A stretch of 64,000 nt of DNA, taken from Umezawaea beigongshangensis. GTDB lineage: Bacteria; Actinomycetota; Actinomycetes; Mycobacteriales; Pseudonocardiaceae. Below the pieces are notes generated by a model. It had not been told where the DNA came from. It did not search any database and saw nothing but the letters and a program-made list of their open reading frames with translations. The translations under genes and the position numbers were made by a program. The stretch is from contig NZ_JAEIOJ010000001.1 of NCBI RefSeq assembly GCF_016464305.1, positions 766,685 through 830,684 on the forward strand, given 5' to 3'. Below, one piece after another: positions 11,740 through 23,790 of this stretch (positions are counted from its first letter, which is position 1; each line of letters starts with the position of its first letter).

Positions 11740-12917
11740 CCCGCCAGGTGCTCCAGCGCGGTGGCGAGCGCCGCCACCCCGGCCTCGCAGTCGTCGGGCT
11801 CGGCGAACTCGGCCGGGGCGTGGCTGATCCCGGTGGGGTTGCGGACGAACAGCATCGCCGCGGGCACGTGCGCGGCGAGCACGCCCGCGTCGTGCCCGGC
11901 TCCGGTGGGCAGCGCGGGCACGCCGCCCAGCACCGCCGCCAGCTCGTCGCGCAGGCCGGGGTCGAAGTGGACGGTGTCGCCGTAGGACTCCTCGGTCACC
12001 GCGACCTCGCAGCCCTCGTCGGCCGCCGCGGCCCGCGCAGCGGCGGTGATCTCGTCCACGACGGCGCGGGTGCGCGGCGTGTCGGCCGCGCGGGCGTCGA
12101 GCCACACGTCCACCGACGAGGCGATGACGTTGGTGCCGCCGGGCGTGGGCACGATGCGGCCCACGGTGGCGCGGGCGCCGTCGCGGGCGGCCCGGCGCGC
12201 GGCCAGGACCAGCGCGGACGCCGGGACCATCGGGTCGCGCCGGTCCTCGACGGGGGTCGCGCCCGCGTGGTTGCCCTCGCCGGTGAACGTGAAGCGCCAC
12301 CGGCCGTGGGCCAGGATCGAGCTGGCCACGCCCACCGGCACGGTCAGGCCGCGGCCCTGCTCCACGTGCAGCTCGACGAAGACGCCGACGGACGACAGGT
12401 CGGCCGGGCCGAGCCGCGCGGGGTCCAGCCCGGCCGCCGCGACGGCCTCGGCGAGGCTCGTGCCGCCGGGGTCGCGCAGGGCGCGGGCCGCGTCCGGGCT
12501 CAGCGAGCCGGTCGACAGCCGCGAGCCGAGGCAGGGCACGCCGAACCGGCCGCCCTCCTCCTCGGCGAACACGGCGATCGCGAACGGCCTGCGGGGCGTG
12601 AACCCCCGGTCGCGCAGCAGGTCGACGGCCCCGAGGGCGGACACCACGCCGAGCGGGCCGTCGAACGCGCCGCCACCGGGCACGGAGTCCAGGTGGCTGC
12701 CGGTGACCACGGCGTCCCGGCCGGGCGAACCCCACCAGGCCCACAGGGTGCCGTTGTGGTCGGTGGTCACGTCGAGCCCGCGCCGGGCGGCCTCCGCGCC
12801 GAACCACTCGCGCAGCTCCAGCTCGGCGGGGTCGAAGCCGTGCCGGGAGTAGCCGCCGCGCCGCCGGTCCGCGCCCACGGAGGCGATGTCGGCGAGCAGC
12901 CCCGTCGCGCTACTCAC
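11736..12917 (-). CDS. M20-family N-acyl/carbamoyl amino acid amidohydrolase (AllC-like) inside the hut operon
   Basis: A 393-residue member of the allantoate amidohydrolase/N-carbamoyl-L-amino-acid hydrolase family. Metal-site motifs are visible: [15 protein letters not shown] (near 77-91), [21 protein letters not shown] and a late [10 protein letters not shown]. Such enzymes hydrolyse the N-acyl, carbamoyl or ureido group of an amino acid. No hutG deformylase is present, and this gene sits between hutU and hutF with overlaps at both ends, so it may remove the formyl group from N-formylglutamate. That role is inferred from context only; databases would probably label it allantoate amidohydrolase. 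The GTG start overlaps the last 8 bp of hutU. Confidence 0.88.
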   Translation of the reverse strand: MSSATGLLADIASVGADRRRGGYSRHGFDPAELELREWFGAEAARRGLDVTTDHNGTLWAWWGSPGRDAVVTGSHLDSVPGGGAFDGPLGVVSALGAVDLLRDRGFTPRRPFAIAVFAEEEGGRFGVPCLGSRLSTGSLSPDAARALRDPGGTSLAEAVAAAGLDPARLGPADLSSVGVFVELHVEQGRGLTVPVGVASSILAHGRWRFTFTGEGNHAGATPVEDRRDPMVPASALVLAARRAARDGARATVGRIVPTPGGTNVIASSVDVWLDARAADTPRTRAVVDEITAAARAAAADEGCEVAVTEESYGDTVHFDPGLRDELAAVLGGVPALPTGAGHDAGVLAAHVPAAMLFVRNPTGISHAPAEFAEPDDCEAGVAALATALEHLAG

Positions 12918-14601
12918 CGGAGGCCATCGGAACGTGCACGCCGCGCTCGTCCGCGACCTCGCGCGCCCGCCGGTAGCCCGCGTCGACGTGCCGCAGGACG
13001 CCCGTGCCGGGGTCGTTGGTGAGAACGCGCTCGATCTTGCGCGCCGCCAGTTCGGTGCCGTCGGCGACGGTCACCTGACCGGCGTGGATCGAACGGCCGA
13101 TGCCGACGCCGCCGCCGTGGTGGATCGACACCCACGTGGCGCCGGACGCCGTGTTGACCAGTGCGTTGAGCAGCGGCCAGTCCGCGACGGCGTCCGAGCC
13201 GTCCGCCATCGCCTCGGTCTCGCGGTAGGGCGAGGCCACGGAGCCGCAGTCGAGGTGGTCGCGGCCGATGACGATCGGCGCGGACAGCTCGCCCGAGGCG
13301 ACCATCTCGTTGAACCTCAGGCCCGCGAGGTGCCGCTCGCCGTAGCCGAGCCAGCAGATCCGCGCGGGCAGGCCCTGGAACTCCACCCGCTCGCGGGCCA
13401 TCGTGATCCAGCGGCGCAGCCGCTCGTCGTCCGGGAACAGCTCCAGGACCGCCCGGTCGGTCGCGGCGATGTCGGCGGGGTCGCCGGACAGCGCGGCCCA
13501 GCGGAACGGCCCCCTGCCCTCGCAGAACAGCGGCCGGATGTAGGCGGGGACGAAGCCGGGGAAGTCGAACGCGCGGGCGTACCCGCCGAGCTGGGCCTCG
13601 CCGCGGATCGAGTTGCCGTAGTCGAACACCTCGGCGCCCCGGTCACCGAAACCGACCATCGCCTCCACGTGCCGCGCCATCGACTCGCGGGCGCGCTCGG
13701 TGAACTCCTCCGGCTTGCTCGCCGCGTAGTCGGCCCAGTCCTCCAGCGCCACGCCGACCGGCAGGTAGGCCAGCGGGTCGTGGGCGGAGGTCTGGTCGGT
13801 CACCACGTCCACCGCGACACCGCGCGCCAGCAGTTCCGGCAGCACCTCGGCGGCGTTGCCGACCACGCCGACCGACAGCGCCCGGCCCTCCGCCCTCGCT
13901 GCCTCCACGCGGCGGACCGCGTCGTCCAGGTCGTCGGCGACCTCGTCGAGGTAGCGGGTCTCCACGCGGCGGCGGGCACGCTCCGGGTCGGCCTCGACCA
14001 CGAGGGCCACCCCCTCGTTCATGGTGACCGCGAGCGGTTGCGCGCCGCCCATGCCGCCGAGTCCGGCGGTCACGGTGAGCGTGCCGCGCAGGGTGCCGCC
14101 GAAGCGCTTGTCCGCCACGGCCGCGAACGTCTCGTAGGTGCCCTGGAGGATGCCCTGGGTGCCGATGTAGATCCACGACCCGGCGGTCATCTGGCCGTAC
14201 ATGGTGAGCCCGGCGGCCTCCAGGCGGCGGAACTCCGGCCAGTTCGCCCAGTCCGGCACGAGGTTGGAGTTCGCGATCAGCACGCGCGGCGCCCACTCGT
14301 GGGTCCGCAGCACGCCCACGGGACGCCCGGACTGCACGAGCAGCGTCTCGTCGTCGGCGAGGTCCGTCAGCTCGCGGCTGATGGCGTGGAAGCTCGGCCA
14401 GTCGCGGGCCGCCCTGCCGGTGCCGCCGTAGACGACGAGGTCCTCCGGGCGCTCGGCCACGTCGGGGTCGAGGTTGTTGTGCAGCATCCGCAGCGCGGCC
14501 TCGGTGGACCAGCTCCTGGCGGTGAGCGTCGCGCCGCGCGCCGCCCGGACCGGGGTGGCGCGGACCGGGGTGTCGCGGGCGGGGGTGTCGCTGCCTGTCA
14601 T
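12910..14601 (-). CDS. hutU: Urocanate hydratase
   Basis: A 563-residue urocanase using tightly bound NAD+ as electrophile to hydrate urocanate to imidazolone propionate. [10 protein letters not shown], the glycine-rich NAD-binding motif, lies near residue 188, and the active-site cysteine region [10 protein letters not shown] is intact. The start is the ATG at 14601, overlapping the hutH stop (ATGA). The first ~25 residues contain TP-V/R-A repeats ([11 protein letters not shown]), a little longer than usual for the family. Confidence 0.97.
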   Translation of the reverse strand: MTGSDTPARDTPVRATPVRAARGATLTARSWSTEAALRMLHNNLDPDVAERPEDLVVYGGTGRAARDWPSFHAISRELTDLADDETLLVQSGRPVGVLRTHEWAPRVLIANSNLVPDWANWPEFRRLEAAGLTMYGQMTAGSWIYIGTQGILQGTYETFAAVADKRFGGTLRGTLTVTAGLGGMGGAQPLAVTMNEGVALVVEADPERARRRVETRYLDEVADDLDDAVRRVEAARAEGRALSVGVVGNAAEVLPELLARGVAVDVVTDQTSAHDPLAYLPVGVALEDWADYAASKPEEFTERARESMARHVEAMVGFGDRGAEVFDYGNSIRGEAQLGGYARAFDFPGFVPAYIRPLFCEGRGPFRWAALSGDPADIAATDRAVLELFPDDERLRRWITMARERVEFQGLPARICWLGYGERHLAGLRFNEMVASGELSAPIVIGRDHLDCGSVASPYRETEAMADGSDAVADWPLLNALVNTASGATWVSIHHGGGVGIGRSIHAGQVTVADGTELAARKIERVLTNDPGTGVLRHVDAGYRRAREVADERGVHVPMASGE

Positions 14602-16118
14602 CGGGTGGCCTCCAGGATCGCTCCGGTGCGGACGAGTTTCTCGGCCGCCGCGATCTCCGGCGCGAGGTGGCGGTCTGGGCCCGGTCCGGCGACGTGCTCG
14701 CGCAGCAGCGCGACGACGGCCGCCGTGGCGGGGGCGGGCTTCAGCGGCGCGCGCAGGTCGAGCGCGCGGGCCGCGGTGAGCAGCTCGATCGACAGCACGG
14801 TCCGCAGGCCGTCGACGGACCTGCGCAGCTTGCGCGCGGCCGACCAGCCCATCGACACGTGGTCCTCCTGCATGGCCGAGCTGGGGATCGAGTCCACCGA
14901 CGCGGGCACGGCCAGCCGCTTCAGCTCGGAGACGATCGCGGCCTGCGTGTACTGGGCGATCATGTGGCCGGAGTCCACGCCGGGGTCGTGCGCGAGGAAC
15001 GGCGGCAGCCCGTGCGACCGCGCCACGTCGAGCATCCGGTCGGTGCGCCGCTCGGCCATGCTCGCCACGTCGGCGACCGGGATCGCCAGGAAGTCCAGCA
15101 CGTGGGCCAGCGGCGCGCCGTGGAAGTTGCCGTTGGACTCCACGCGGCCGTCCGCCAGCACCACCGGGTTGTCCACGGCGGACGCCAGCTCGCGGTCCGC
15201 GACGGTCTCGGCGTGGGCGACGGTGTCGCGGGCCGCGCCGTGCACCTGCGGCGAGCAGCGCAGCGAGTAGGCGTCCTGCACGCGCGTGCAGTCGGGGCCG
15301 CGGTGGCTGGCCACGATCTCCGAGCCGGCCAGCAGCGCCGTCATGCGGGCCGCCGACACGGCCTGGCCGGGGTGCGGGCGCAGTGCCTGGAGATCGGCCG
15401 CGAACACCCGGTCGGTGCCGAGCAGCGCCTCCACGCTCATCGCCGCGGTGAGGTCGGCGAGGTCGAGCAGCTCCCGCAGGTCGGTGATGGCCAGCAGCAG
15501 CATCCCGAGCATGCCGTCGGTGCCGTTGATCAGCGCCAGCCCCTCCTTCTCGGCGAGCTGGACCGGTTCGATCCCCGCCGCGGCCAGCGCCTCGGCCGCG
15601 GGGAGGAGATCGCCGCCGGCGTCGCGCACCATCCCCTCGCCGATCAGCGCGAGGGCGGCGGCGGACAGCGGCGCGAGGTCGCCGGAGCAGCCCAGCGACC
15701 CGTGCTCGTGGACGACGGGCGTGATGCCCGCGTTGAGCACCGCCGCCATCGTCTCCACCGTGGACGGGCGGACCCCGGTGTGGCCGGTGGCGAGGGTGCG
15801 CAGGCGCAGCAGCACCAGGGCGCGCACGACCTCGCGCTCCACCTCGGGACCGGCGCCGGCGGCGTGCGAGCGGACGAGGGAGCGCTGGAGCGCGGCCCTG
15901 CGGTCCGGCGGGATGTGCCGCACCGCGAGCGCGCCGAACCCGGTCGACACGCCGTAGGTGGGCCGCTCCTCGGTGGCGAGCCGCTCGACGTGGGCGCGGG
16001 CCGCGGCGACCGCCTCGCGCGCGGCGGCGGTGATCTCGACCTTCGCGCCGTGGCGGGCGACGGCGTGCACGTCCTCGCGGGTCAGGGGCTTCTGGCCCAG
16101 TTCCACCGGTTGTCGCAT
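14598..16118 (-). CDS. hutH: Histidine ammonia-lyase
   Basis: A 506-residue MIO-dependent lyase deaminating histidine to urocanate, the first hut step. The MIO-forming region reads [12 protein letters not shown] with Cys144-Ser145-Gly146, where many bacterial enzymes have Ala-Ser-Gly; from memory this variant occurs in actinobacterial HutH. YGVSTGFG near 55 supplies the catalytic tyrosine, and [12 protein letters not shown] the later conserved segment. It is the promoter-proximal gene of the operon, with the 8-4-8 inverted repeat 53 bp upstream. Confidence 0.97.
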   Translation of the reverse strand: MRQPVELGQKPLTREDVHAVARHGAKVEITAAAREAVAAARAHVERLATEERPTYGVSTGFGALAVRHIPPDRRAALQRSLVRSHAAGAGPEVEREVVRALVLLRLRTLATGHTGVRPSTVETMAAVLNAGITPVVHEHGSLGCSGDLAPLSAAALALIGEGMVRDAGGDLLPAAEALAAAGIEPVQLAEKEGLALINGTDGMLGMLLLAITDLRELLDLADLTAAMSVEALLGTDRVFAADLQALRPHPGQAVSAARMTALLAGSEIVASHRGPDCTRVQDAYSLRCSPQVHGAARDTVAHAETVADRELASAVDNPVVLADGRVESNGNFHGAPLAHVLDFLAIPVADVASMAERRTDRMLDVARSHGLPPFLAHDPGVDSGHMIAQYTQAAIVSELKRLAVPASVDSIPSSAMQEDHVSMGWSAARKLRRSVDGLRTVLSIELLTAARALDLRAPLKPAPATAAVVALLREHVAGPGPDRHLAPEIAAAEKLVRTGAILEATR

Positions 16119-16170
16119 GGGCCCATCTCAACGCCTGCGCGGCCTCCCGGCGACCCCGCGGAGGGCGACA

Positions 16171-16190
16171 CCGTCTGGTATCCCAGACGG
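16171..16190. promoter_or_regulatory. Candidate operator of the hut operon
   Basis: CCGTCTGG-TATC-CCAGACGG is a perfect 8-4-8 inverted repeat, 53 bp upstream of the hutH ATG in the divergent hutH/eCIS intergenic region. The core CTGGTATCCCAG resembles sites of GntR/FadR-type repressors (TGGTNNNACCA-like). No such regulator is adjacent, so binding in trans is assumed. Confidence 0.5.
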
Positions 16191-16261
16191 GCCGCGCCGG
16201 CGGCGGAGCGGTCCGGCGATCGGCCGGTGGCGGAGAAATTCCGCGTCGCGCAGATTTGTCG

Positions 16262-16279
16262 ATGTTCGTCGAAGAACAT
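16262..16279. promoter_or_regulatory. Second inverted repeat in the hut/eCIS divergent region
   Basis: ATGTTC-GTCGAA-GAACAT is a perfect 6-6-6 inverted repeat 277 bp before the sheath ATG, with a shorter ACCCG-TT-CGGGT further right (about 16309-16320). The whole 16119-16555 gap (437 bp) holds no convincing gene. It must contain the promoters for hutH (leftward) and the injection-system operon (rightward). Confidence 0.3.
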
Positions 16280-16555
16280 GAACTGATCTCGCAACGGACA
16301 TCTCGCTAACCCGTTCGGGTAAACATCACGACCGCCGTCGGACCAGATTCACCGGTTCGCTTGACGCGACAGCGCAGGAGCGCAAACATCAACACGGTCC
16401 ACCGATTCGACCTCTTCGAACTCTTTGGCCGCGGTGGACACGGGGGAACGGCTCGCAAATCGGCTACCGCACCGTTCTGGCGCTGGGTACCGGTGTTCTT
16501 GGGTGACGCTCGCCCATTTCCAGCAGTGCACCGCGTCGAGGAACGTGGAGACGGA

Positions 16556-18451
16556 ATGCCAGTGACACCCAGTTATCCGGGCGTGTACGTAGAAGAATTG
16601 CCCAGCAGTGTTCGCACCATCACCACCGTCTCGACCTCGGTCACCGCCTTCGTCGGACACACGGCGAAGGGGCCGGTGGACCAGGCCGTCACGATCACCA
16701 GCTTCGCCGACTTCGAGCGGCGGTTCGGCGGCCTCTCCGCCGGGAGCCCGCTCGGCCACTCGGTCCAGCAGTTCTTCCTCAACGGCGGCACGATCGCCGT
16801 CGTCGTGCGCGTCGTGGCGGGAGCGGTCGCCGCCTCGGTGCAGCTGAAGAACTCCTCCTCCGACCAGCAGAACCCGCCGGCGGCCGTGCTCGCGGTCAGC
16901 GCCAGGGAGCCCGGCGCCTGGGGCAACGGGCTGCGGGTCGCGGTCGACCACGCGACACCGACGCCCGACCGCACGTTCGCCCTGGAGGTCTTCGCCACCG
17001 GCGGACAGCCCCGCGAGCGCTTCACCGACCTGTCGATGGACCCCGCCGACCCGCGCTACGTCGTCGACGTCGTGAACTCCGGGTCGTCGCTGGTGAGCGT
17101 GGTCCACGTGGACCCGTCGAAGAAGAACCGGCCAGAGCCCACCGGCACCCTCTCCTCCGCGTTCGACGCCGACCTCCCGGAGGTCGAGGGCGTGCTGAAG
17201 GTGGGGTTCGCCGGGGACGACGCCGAGCACGAGATCGACGTGCCCGCGACGAAGGCGGGCTCGCTGGCGCAGCTCGCGCTGCTGGTGGAGAACGCGGTGC
17301 GGGCCGTGCCCGACCCGCCGGGCTCCCGCGCGTTCAGCTCCACGCGCGTCCGGGTCGCCGGGAAGCGCCTGCAGGTGGTCTCCGGCGCGGAGGACCCCGG
17401 CCGCGTCCTCGTGCTGGGCGGTCCGGTGGGCACCGCCCTGGGCTTCGGCGCCTCCTCCAACGTCACGGCCTACGCCCTCGGCGCGACCGAGGACTCCGGG
17501 TCGCAGGGCGCTGGCCAGGCCGGGGCGGACGGCACCGCGCCGGGCCCCGTCGACCTCATCGGCAACGAGGTCCGCAAGACCGGGCTGAACGCGCTGCGCG
17601 CCGTCGAGGACGTCAACCTGCTGGTCCTGCCCGAGGTCTGCGCCTTCCCCGACGACGAGAACCTGGACAAGGCGGTCGCGGTGCTGGCCGCCGCGACCAG
17701 GCTGTGCCAGGACAAGCGGATGTTCCTGATCGTGGACAGCCCCGCCTCCTGGACCACGATCGACGACGCCAGGGGCGAGCTGGCGAAGCTGGAGTCGATC
17801 CGCAGCAGCCACTCCGCGCTGTACTTCCCGCACCAGGAGCTGTTCGACCCGGTCAGCGGCCGGTTGCGGGCGTTCCCGCCGTCCGGCGCGGTCGCCGGGA
17901 TCATGGCGCGCACCGACAGCGAGCGCGGGGTGTGGAAGGCGCCGGCCGGCACCGAGTCCCGGCTGAGCGGCACGCGGGCGCTGACCGTGCCGATGACCGA
18001 CCCGGAGAACGGCCTGCTCAACCCGCTCGGCGTGAACTGCCTGCGCTCGTTCCCGGTGATCGGCCCGGTCGTGTGGGGCGCGCGCACGCTGGAGGGCGCC
18101 GACGCGCTGGCCTCGCAGTGGAAGTACGTGCCGGTGCGCCGGCTGGCCCTGATGATCGAGGAGAGCCTGTACCGCGGGACGAAGTGGGTGGTCTTCGAGC
18201 CCAACGACGAGCCGCTGTGGGCGCAGATCCGGCTCAACGTGGGCGCGTTCATGCACTCGTTGTTCGAGCGAGGCGCATTCCAGGGCGTCTCGTCGCGCGA
18301 CGCCTACTTCGTGAAGTGCGACAAGGACACCACCACGCAGAACGACGTCAACAGCGGCGTCGTGAACGTTCTCGTGGGATTCGCTCCGCTGAAACCCGCA
18401 GAATTCGTGATCATCAAGATCGAACAACTCGCCGGGCAGATCGAGGTGTGA
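16556..18451 (+). CDS. Contractile injection system sheath protein
   Basis: A 631-residue phage-tail-sheath family protein that would form the contracting outer cylinder. The N-terminus TPSYPGVYVEELPSSVRTI is the classic sheath opening, used for subunit linking. The C-terminal domain (from about 480: NCLRSFPVIGPVVWGARTL, then LMIEESLYRGTKWVVFEPN) is the conserved sheath core. The middle (about 110-330) is a longer variable insertion. ATG 16556 has GGAG 5 nt upstream; the frame extends further 5' but lacks sheath similarity. Only one sheath gene is present, unlike the several paralogues of PVC/Afp. Confidence 0.95.
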   Translation: MPVTPSYPGVYVEELPSSVRTITTVSTSVTAFVGHTAKGPVDQAVTITSFADFERRFGGLSAGSPLGHSVQQFFLNGGTIAVVVRVVAGAVAASVQLKNSSSDQQNPPAAVLAVSAREPGAWGNGLRVAVDHATPTPDRTFALEVFATGGQPRERFTDLSMDPADPRYVVDVVNSGSSLVSVVHVDPSKKNRPEPTGTLSSAFDADLPEVEGVLKVGFAGDDAEHEIDVPATKAGSLAQLALLVENAVRAVPDPPGSRAFSSTRVRVAGKRLQVVSGAEDPGRVLVLGGPVGTALGFGASSNVTAYALGATEDSGSQGAGQAGADGTAPGPVDLIGNEVRKTGLNALRAVEDVNLLVLPEVCAFPDDENLDKAVAVLAAATRLCQDKRMFLIVDSPASWTTIDDARGELAKLESIRSSHSALYFPHQELFDPVSGRLRAFPPSGAVAGIMARTDSERGVWKAPAGTESRLSGTRALTVPMTDPENGLLNPLGVNCLRSFPVIGPVVWGARTLEGADALASQWKYVPVRRLALMIEESLYRGTKWVVFEPNDEPLWAQIRLNVGAFMHSLFERGAFQGVSSRDAYFVKCDKDTTTQNDVNSGVVNVLVGFAPLKPAEFVIIKIEQLAGQIEV

Positions 18452-18458
18452 GGAATTC

Positions 18459-18983
18459 ATGGCCGAGTTCACCGTGAACCCGCAGCGGTTCGATCCGTAC
18501 AAGAACTTCAAGTTCCTGGTCCTGTGGGACGGCCGGACCGTCGCGGGGGTGTCCAAGATAAGTCCGCTGAAGCGGACGACCGAGGTCGTGAAGCACCGCG
18601 ACGGCGGCGCGGCCAGTTCTCCGCGCAAGTCGGCGGGCCGCACCGAGTTCGAGGCGATCACCCTGGAGCGGGGCGTCACGCACGACCCGGAGTTCGACCG
18701 GTGGGCCAACAAGGTCTGGACGGTCGGGCAGGGCAGGGGCTCCGAGTCGTCGCTGCGCGACTTCCGCAAGGACGTCGTGATCCAGGTCCTCAACGAGGCC
18801 GGGCAGGTCGCCGTCGCCTACAAGGTCTACCGGGCGTGGGTCGCCGAGTACCAGATCCTCGGCGAGCTGGACGCGAACGCCAACGCCGTCGCGATCCAGA
18901 GCCTGAAGCTGGAGAACGAGGGCTGGGAGCGGGACTACGAGGTCGCCGAGCCCGAAGAGCCGTCCATCCAGTACCCGGCGTGA
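18459..18983 (+). CDS. Contractile injection system inner tube protein
   Basis: A 174-residue T4 gp19-like tail tube protein (Afp1/Pvc1 type) that stacks into the inner tube driven out on contraction. Recognisable segments are FDPYKNFKFLVLWDGRTVAGVSK, TEFEAITLERGVTHDPEF, and the C-terminal LENEGWERD. It begins 7 bp after the sheath stop with GAGGAA as ribosome-binding site. Confidence 0.94.
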   Translation: MAEFTVNPQRFDPYKNFKFLVLWDGRTVAGVSKISPLKRTTEVVKHRDGGAASSPRKSAGRTEFEAITLERGVTHDPEFDRWANKVWTVGQGRGSESSLRDFRKDVVIQVLNEAGQVAVAYKVYRAWVAEYQILGELDANANAVAIQSLKLENEGWERDYEVAEPEEPSIQYPA

Positions 18984-18985
18984 CG

Positions 18986-19711
18986 ATGCGGTCGGCGACC
19001 GAGTTGCTGGCCACCTGGGAGTCGGGCCTCGCGGCCGGAGCCGTGCACCGCGCCGTGCTGCTGCACGCCCTCGTCCGCGGCGGCACGACCGGTGAACTGC
19101 TCGACGTCCCCGTGGGCCGGCGCGACCGGGACCTGTTCGCGCTGCGCCGGGCGCTGTTCGGCGAGCGGCTCACCGGCCGGGTGACGTGCCCGCACTGCGA
19201 GACCGAGCAGGAGTTCGACTTCGACGTGACCGCCGTGCTGCGCGGCGGTGAGGACGGCGGGAGCGGGGAGGTGGCCGTGGACGTGCGGGGGTGGAGCGTC
19301 CGACTGCGCCTGCCGACCTCCGCCGACCTGCTCGCGGTCGCGTCGGCGGGACCGGAGGGGGCCAAGCGGGCGCTGCTCGCGCGGTGCGTGGTCTCCGCGC
19401 GGCGGCGGGGCGTGGACGTGCCCGGCGACCGGCTGCCGCCGGAGGTGCTGGCGGGGGTCGCGCGGAGCGCGGCCGACGCGGACCCGGCCTCGGACGTCTG
19501 CCTGACGATGCCGTGCGTGGAGTGCGGGCGTCCCACCAGGGCGGTCGTGGACATCCCCTCGTTCCTGTGGGCGGAACTGGACGCGTGGGCACGCCGGACG
19601 CTGCTCGACGTGCACCTGCTGGCGTCCTCCTACGGCTGGAGCGAGCCGGACGTGCTCGCGCTGAGCCCCACGCGCCGCCGGCACTACCTGGAACTGGTGG
19701 GGCATGGCTGA
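18986..19711 (+). CDS. T4 gp26-like baseplate hub assembly chaperone
   Basis: A 241-residue protein with two CxxC pairs (CPHC near 64 and CVEC near 178) that could bind zinc. Its C-terminal SSYGWSEPDVLALSPTRRRHYLELV resembles the T4-type baseplate hub assembly family found in tailed-phage-like clusters. A role in hub assembly is inferred from family and position. The ATG at 18986 is chosen; an in-frame GTG at 18980, overlapping the tube stop, is an equally plausible coupled start. Confidence 0.75.
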   Translation: MRSATELLATWESGLAAGAVHRAVLLHALVRGGTTGELLDVPVGRRDRDLFALRRALFGERLTGRVTCPHCETEQEFDFDVTAVLRGGEDGGSGEVAVDVRGWSVRLRLPTSADLLAVASAGPEGAKRALLARCVVSARRRGVDVPGDRLPPEVLAGVARSAADADPASDVCLTMPCVECGRPTRAVVDIPSFLWAELDAWARRTLLDVHLLASSYGWSEPDVLALSPTRRRHYLELVGHG

Positions 19712-20399
19712 CTTCGGCACGGCTGACTTCTTCGACCGGTTGCTGGCGCGGAGCGTGCCCGGCTGCCCCGCGCCCGCCGGTGAGTCGGCCGTCGTGCCGC
19801 GGCTGCCGCAGCTGTTCGAGCACCACCGGGCGGACGCCGAGCAGGACGAGCTCACCACCGTCGAGACCGGTCCCGCGGCGCGGCCGTCGCCGGTGCCCGT
19901 CCCCGACCACCGGGCTCCGGCCACCCCGGTGACCGGCGAGGCACCGGACGTCGCCGACCCCGGTCCCCCCGGGGTCACGAGGCACGAGGTGCACACGGTC
20001 GAGCGGGACGCGGCCCCGGCCCTCGCACCCCGCGCGACGCCGCCCGCCCCGACCGCCCCGCGCGCGCCGGACCGGCCCGCGCGACCGGGTGAGCGGTCCA
20101 CCACGAGGGTCGAGGTGCACGAGCGGGAGCGGGTGGCCGAACTGGTGCCGCACGACAGCGCACCCGCGCGCGTTCCCGGCGCCTCCCCCGCTCCCGCCGA
20201 ACCGCGCCGCGCCTCCGCGGCCACCGCGCGCCGCGCGGCGCAGGCCCCGCCGGAGCACGTCGTGCAGGTCACCATCGGCCGCGTCGAGGTCGTGGCGCAG
20301 CGGCCGGAGCGCGACCCCTCCCCCCGGCCGAGGCCGTCGCGACCCGAACCGGCGCTCGACCTGGAGCGCTACCTGGCCCGCGAGGACGGTCGCCGATGA
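19704..20399 (+). CDS. Pro/Arg-rich eCIS-associated protein of unknown function
   Basis: A 231-residue, mostly disordered protein rich in Pro, Ala, Arg and Glu, with two weak internal repeats of the form TRHEVHTVERD / TRVEVHERERV. The C-terminal VVQVTIGRVEV followed by a Pro-rich stretch and LDLERYLARE is a short pattern seen in small proteins of CIS clusters between tube and cap genes. Both ends overlap neighbours (8 bp with the upstream gene, 4 bp with the cap gene). No function is assigned. Confidence 0.7.
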   Translation: MADFGTADFFDRLLARSVPGCPAPAGESAVVPRLPQLFEHHRADAEQDELTTVETGPAARPSPVPVPDHRAPATPVTGEAPDVADPGPPGVTRHEVHTVERDAAPALAPRATPPAPTAPRAPDRPARPGERSTTRVEVHERERVAELVPHDSAPARVPGASPAPAEPRRASAATARRAAQAPPEHVVQVTIGRVEVVAQRPERDPSPRPRPSRPEPALDLERYLAREDGRR

Positions 20400-21622
20400 G
20401 CAACTTCCTCGCCGTGGCCACGGTCACCGAAGCGCTGCGCGCGGTCGTCGGCCGTGCGGTCGCCGACGTCCAGCTCGGCACGAACGTCGTGACCGGCAAG
20501 CCTCCGTCGGACCCGCCGCAGCAGGACCCCACCGTCACGATCTTCCTGTACCAGGTGGTGCCCAACGCGGCGCTGCGCAACCGGGACGCGGTCACCAGGG
20601 GCCCGGACGGCACCGTGCTCAAGACGCCGCAGCTCGCCCTCGACCTGCACTACCTGATCAGCTTCTACGGCAACGAGACCGAGCTGGTGCCGCAGCGGCT
20701 GCTCGGCGCGACCACCAGGACCCTGCACGAGGAGCCGACGCTGTCGCGGGCGGACGTCGAGGCCGCCGCCGCGCGGCAGCACCTGCTCGGCTCCGACCTG
20801 GCGGCCTCGCCGCAGGCCGTGCGGTTCACCCCGCTGTCGCTGGACCTCGACGACCTGTCGAAGCTGTGGTCGACGATGGTGCAGACCCCCTACGCGCTGT
20901 CGGTGGTCTACCAGGCGACGGCCGTGCTGCTCGACGGCAAGTCCGTTCCCGCGACCGGCACACCGGTGCTGCGGCGCCGGATCGCGGTCGAGGCGTCCAC
21001 CCGGCCCGTCGTCGAGTCGGTGCTCTCGCTCGCGGCGGACGCCGAGCCCGGCACCGCGCCCGACGACGGCCCGATCACCTCCGACCGGCGGCTCGCGGTG
21101 CTCGGTTCCGACCTGGGACGGCGAGGGCTCAGCGCGGTCGTCGGCGGCGTCCCGGCCGACGTGCTGCGCGCGCGGGACGACCTGGTCGTGCTCGCGCAGC
21201 CGCCGGGCCTGCCGCCGGGCACGCACCCGGTGCAGCTGCGCTACGACGTGCGGTTCGGCGATCCCGCCGCGGACCGGCCGTGGCTGGAGTCCAACACCGC
21301 GCCGTACGTGCGGCGGCCGGGGGTGGTGGCCGCGACCCGGACCGGTTCCGACGTGCTGGTCCGGCTGGACGTCCCCGCCGGGGTGGACCAGCGGGTGGAG
21401 CTGCTGCTCGACGAGCGCGCACCGGCCGGCACGCCGCGCGGCTTCCGGTTCACCGCGCCGTTCCCGCTCGCGGCGGGACCGGAGCCGGTGGAGGAGTTCA
21501 CCGTGCCGACGGCCGGGGTGCTGGCCGGGACCTACCTGGTGCGGGTGCGGGTCGACGGTGCCGAGAGCCCGCTGCACGTCGAGGACGGCGCGTTCAGCGG
21601 TCCGGCGATCGACTTCGACTGA
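20396..21622 (+). CDS. Tail terminator/cap protein, Pvc16 type (DUF4255)
   Basis: A 408-residue protein. Residues about 5-190 match the Pvc16 N-terminal (DUF4255) domain: an N-terminal helix with VTEALRAVV, then DPTVTIFLYQVVPNAALRN and LHYLISFYGNETELVPQRLLG. In characterised eCIS this protein caps the distal end of tube and sheath. Residues about 210-408 add two immunoglobulin-like beta domains, an extension seen in actinobacterial forms. ATG overlaps the previous stop as ATGA. Confidence 0.88.
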   Translation: MSNFLAVATVTEALRAVVGRAVADVQLGTNVVTGKPPSDPPQQDPTVTIFLYQVVPNAALRNRDAVTRGPDGTVLKTPQLALDLHYLISFYGNETELVPQRLLGATTRTLHEEPTLSRADVEAAAARQHLLGSDLAASPQAVRFTPLSLDLDDLSKLWSTMVQTPYALSVVYQATAVLLDGKSVPATGTPVLRRRIAVEASTRPVVESVLSLAADAEPGTAPDDGPITSDRRLAVLGSDLGRRGLSAVVGGVPADVLRARDDLVVLAQPPGLPPGTHPVQLRYDVRFGDPAADRPWLESNTAPYVRRPGVVAATRTGSDVLVRLDVPAGVDQRVELLLDERAPAGTPRGFRFTAPFPLAAGPEPVEEFTVPTAGVLAGTYLVRVRVDGAESPLHVEDGAFSGPAIDFD

Positions 21623-21646
21623 GAGCTGATCGGGGGGAGGGAAGCG

Positions 21647-23532
<1,886 letters not shown>

Positions 23533-23542
<10 letters not shown>

Positions 23543-23790
23543 ACCGCGTCGAGGTGCACGTCGACGAGCTGGTCCTCACCGGCTTCGGCCGGGTGGACGG
23601 GGACCTGGTGGTGCGGGCGTTCCAGCGGGAGCTGACCCGCCTGCTGGACGGCGACGAGACCTCCGTCGCCCGCGTCTGCGCCGATGTCGTGGACGACCTG
23701 CCCGCTCTGCCCCGCACGGGATCGGCGCGGCAGCTGGGGCGCGCGCTCGCCCGGTCCGTCCACACCGGACTGAAGCGGGGCACGCGGTGA
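23533..23790 (+). CDS. Small eCIS-associated protein
   Basis: An 85-residue protein (MGVNRVEVHVDELVLTGFGR start) whose ATG lies inside the ATPase gene and whose stop overlaps the next start. Similar small proteins are found between the ATPase and DUF4157 genes in eCIS loci; function unknown. The N-terminal IVLxGF-like motif and basic C-terminus suggest a compact alpha/beta protein. Confidence 0.75.

Noticed and set aside
16361-16555. 65-codon N-terminal extension of the sheath gene
   Set aside because: No sheath similarity in the extension; the ATG at 16556 has a ribosome-binding site and begins with the conserved PGVYVEE opening.
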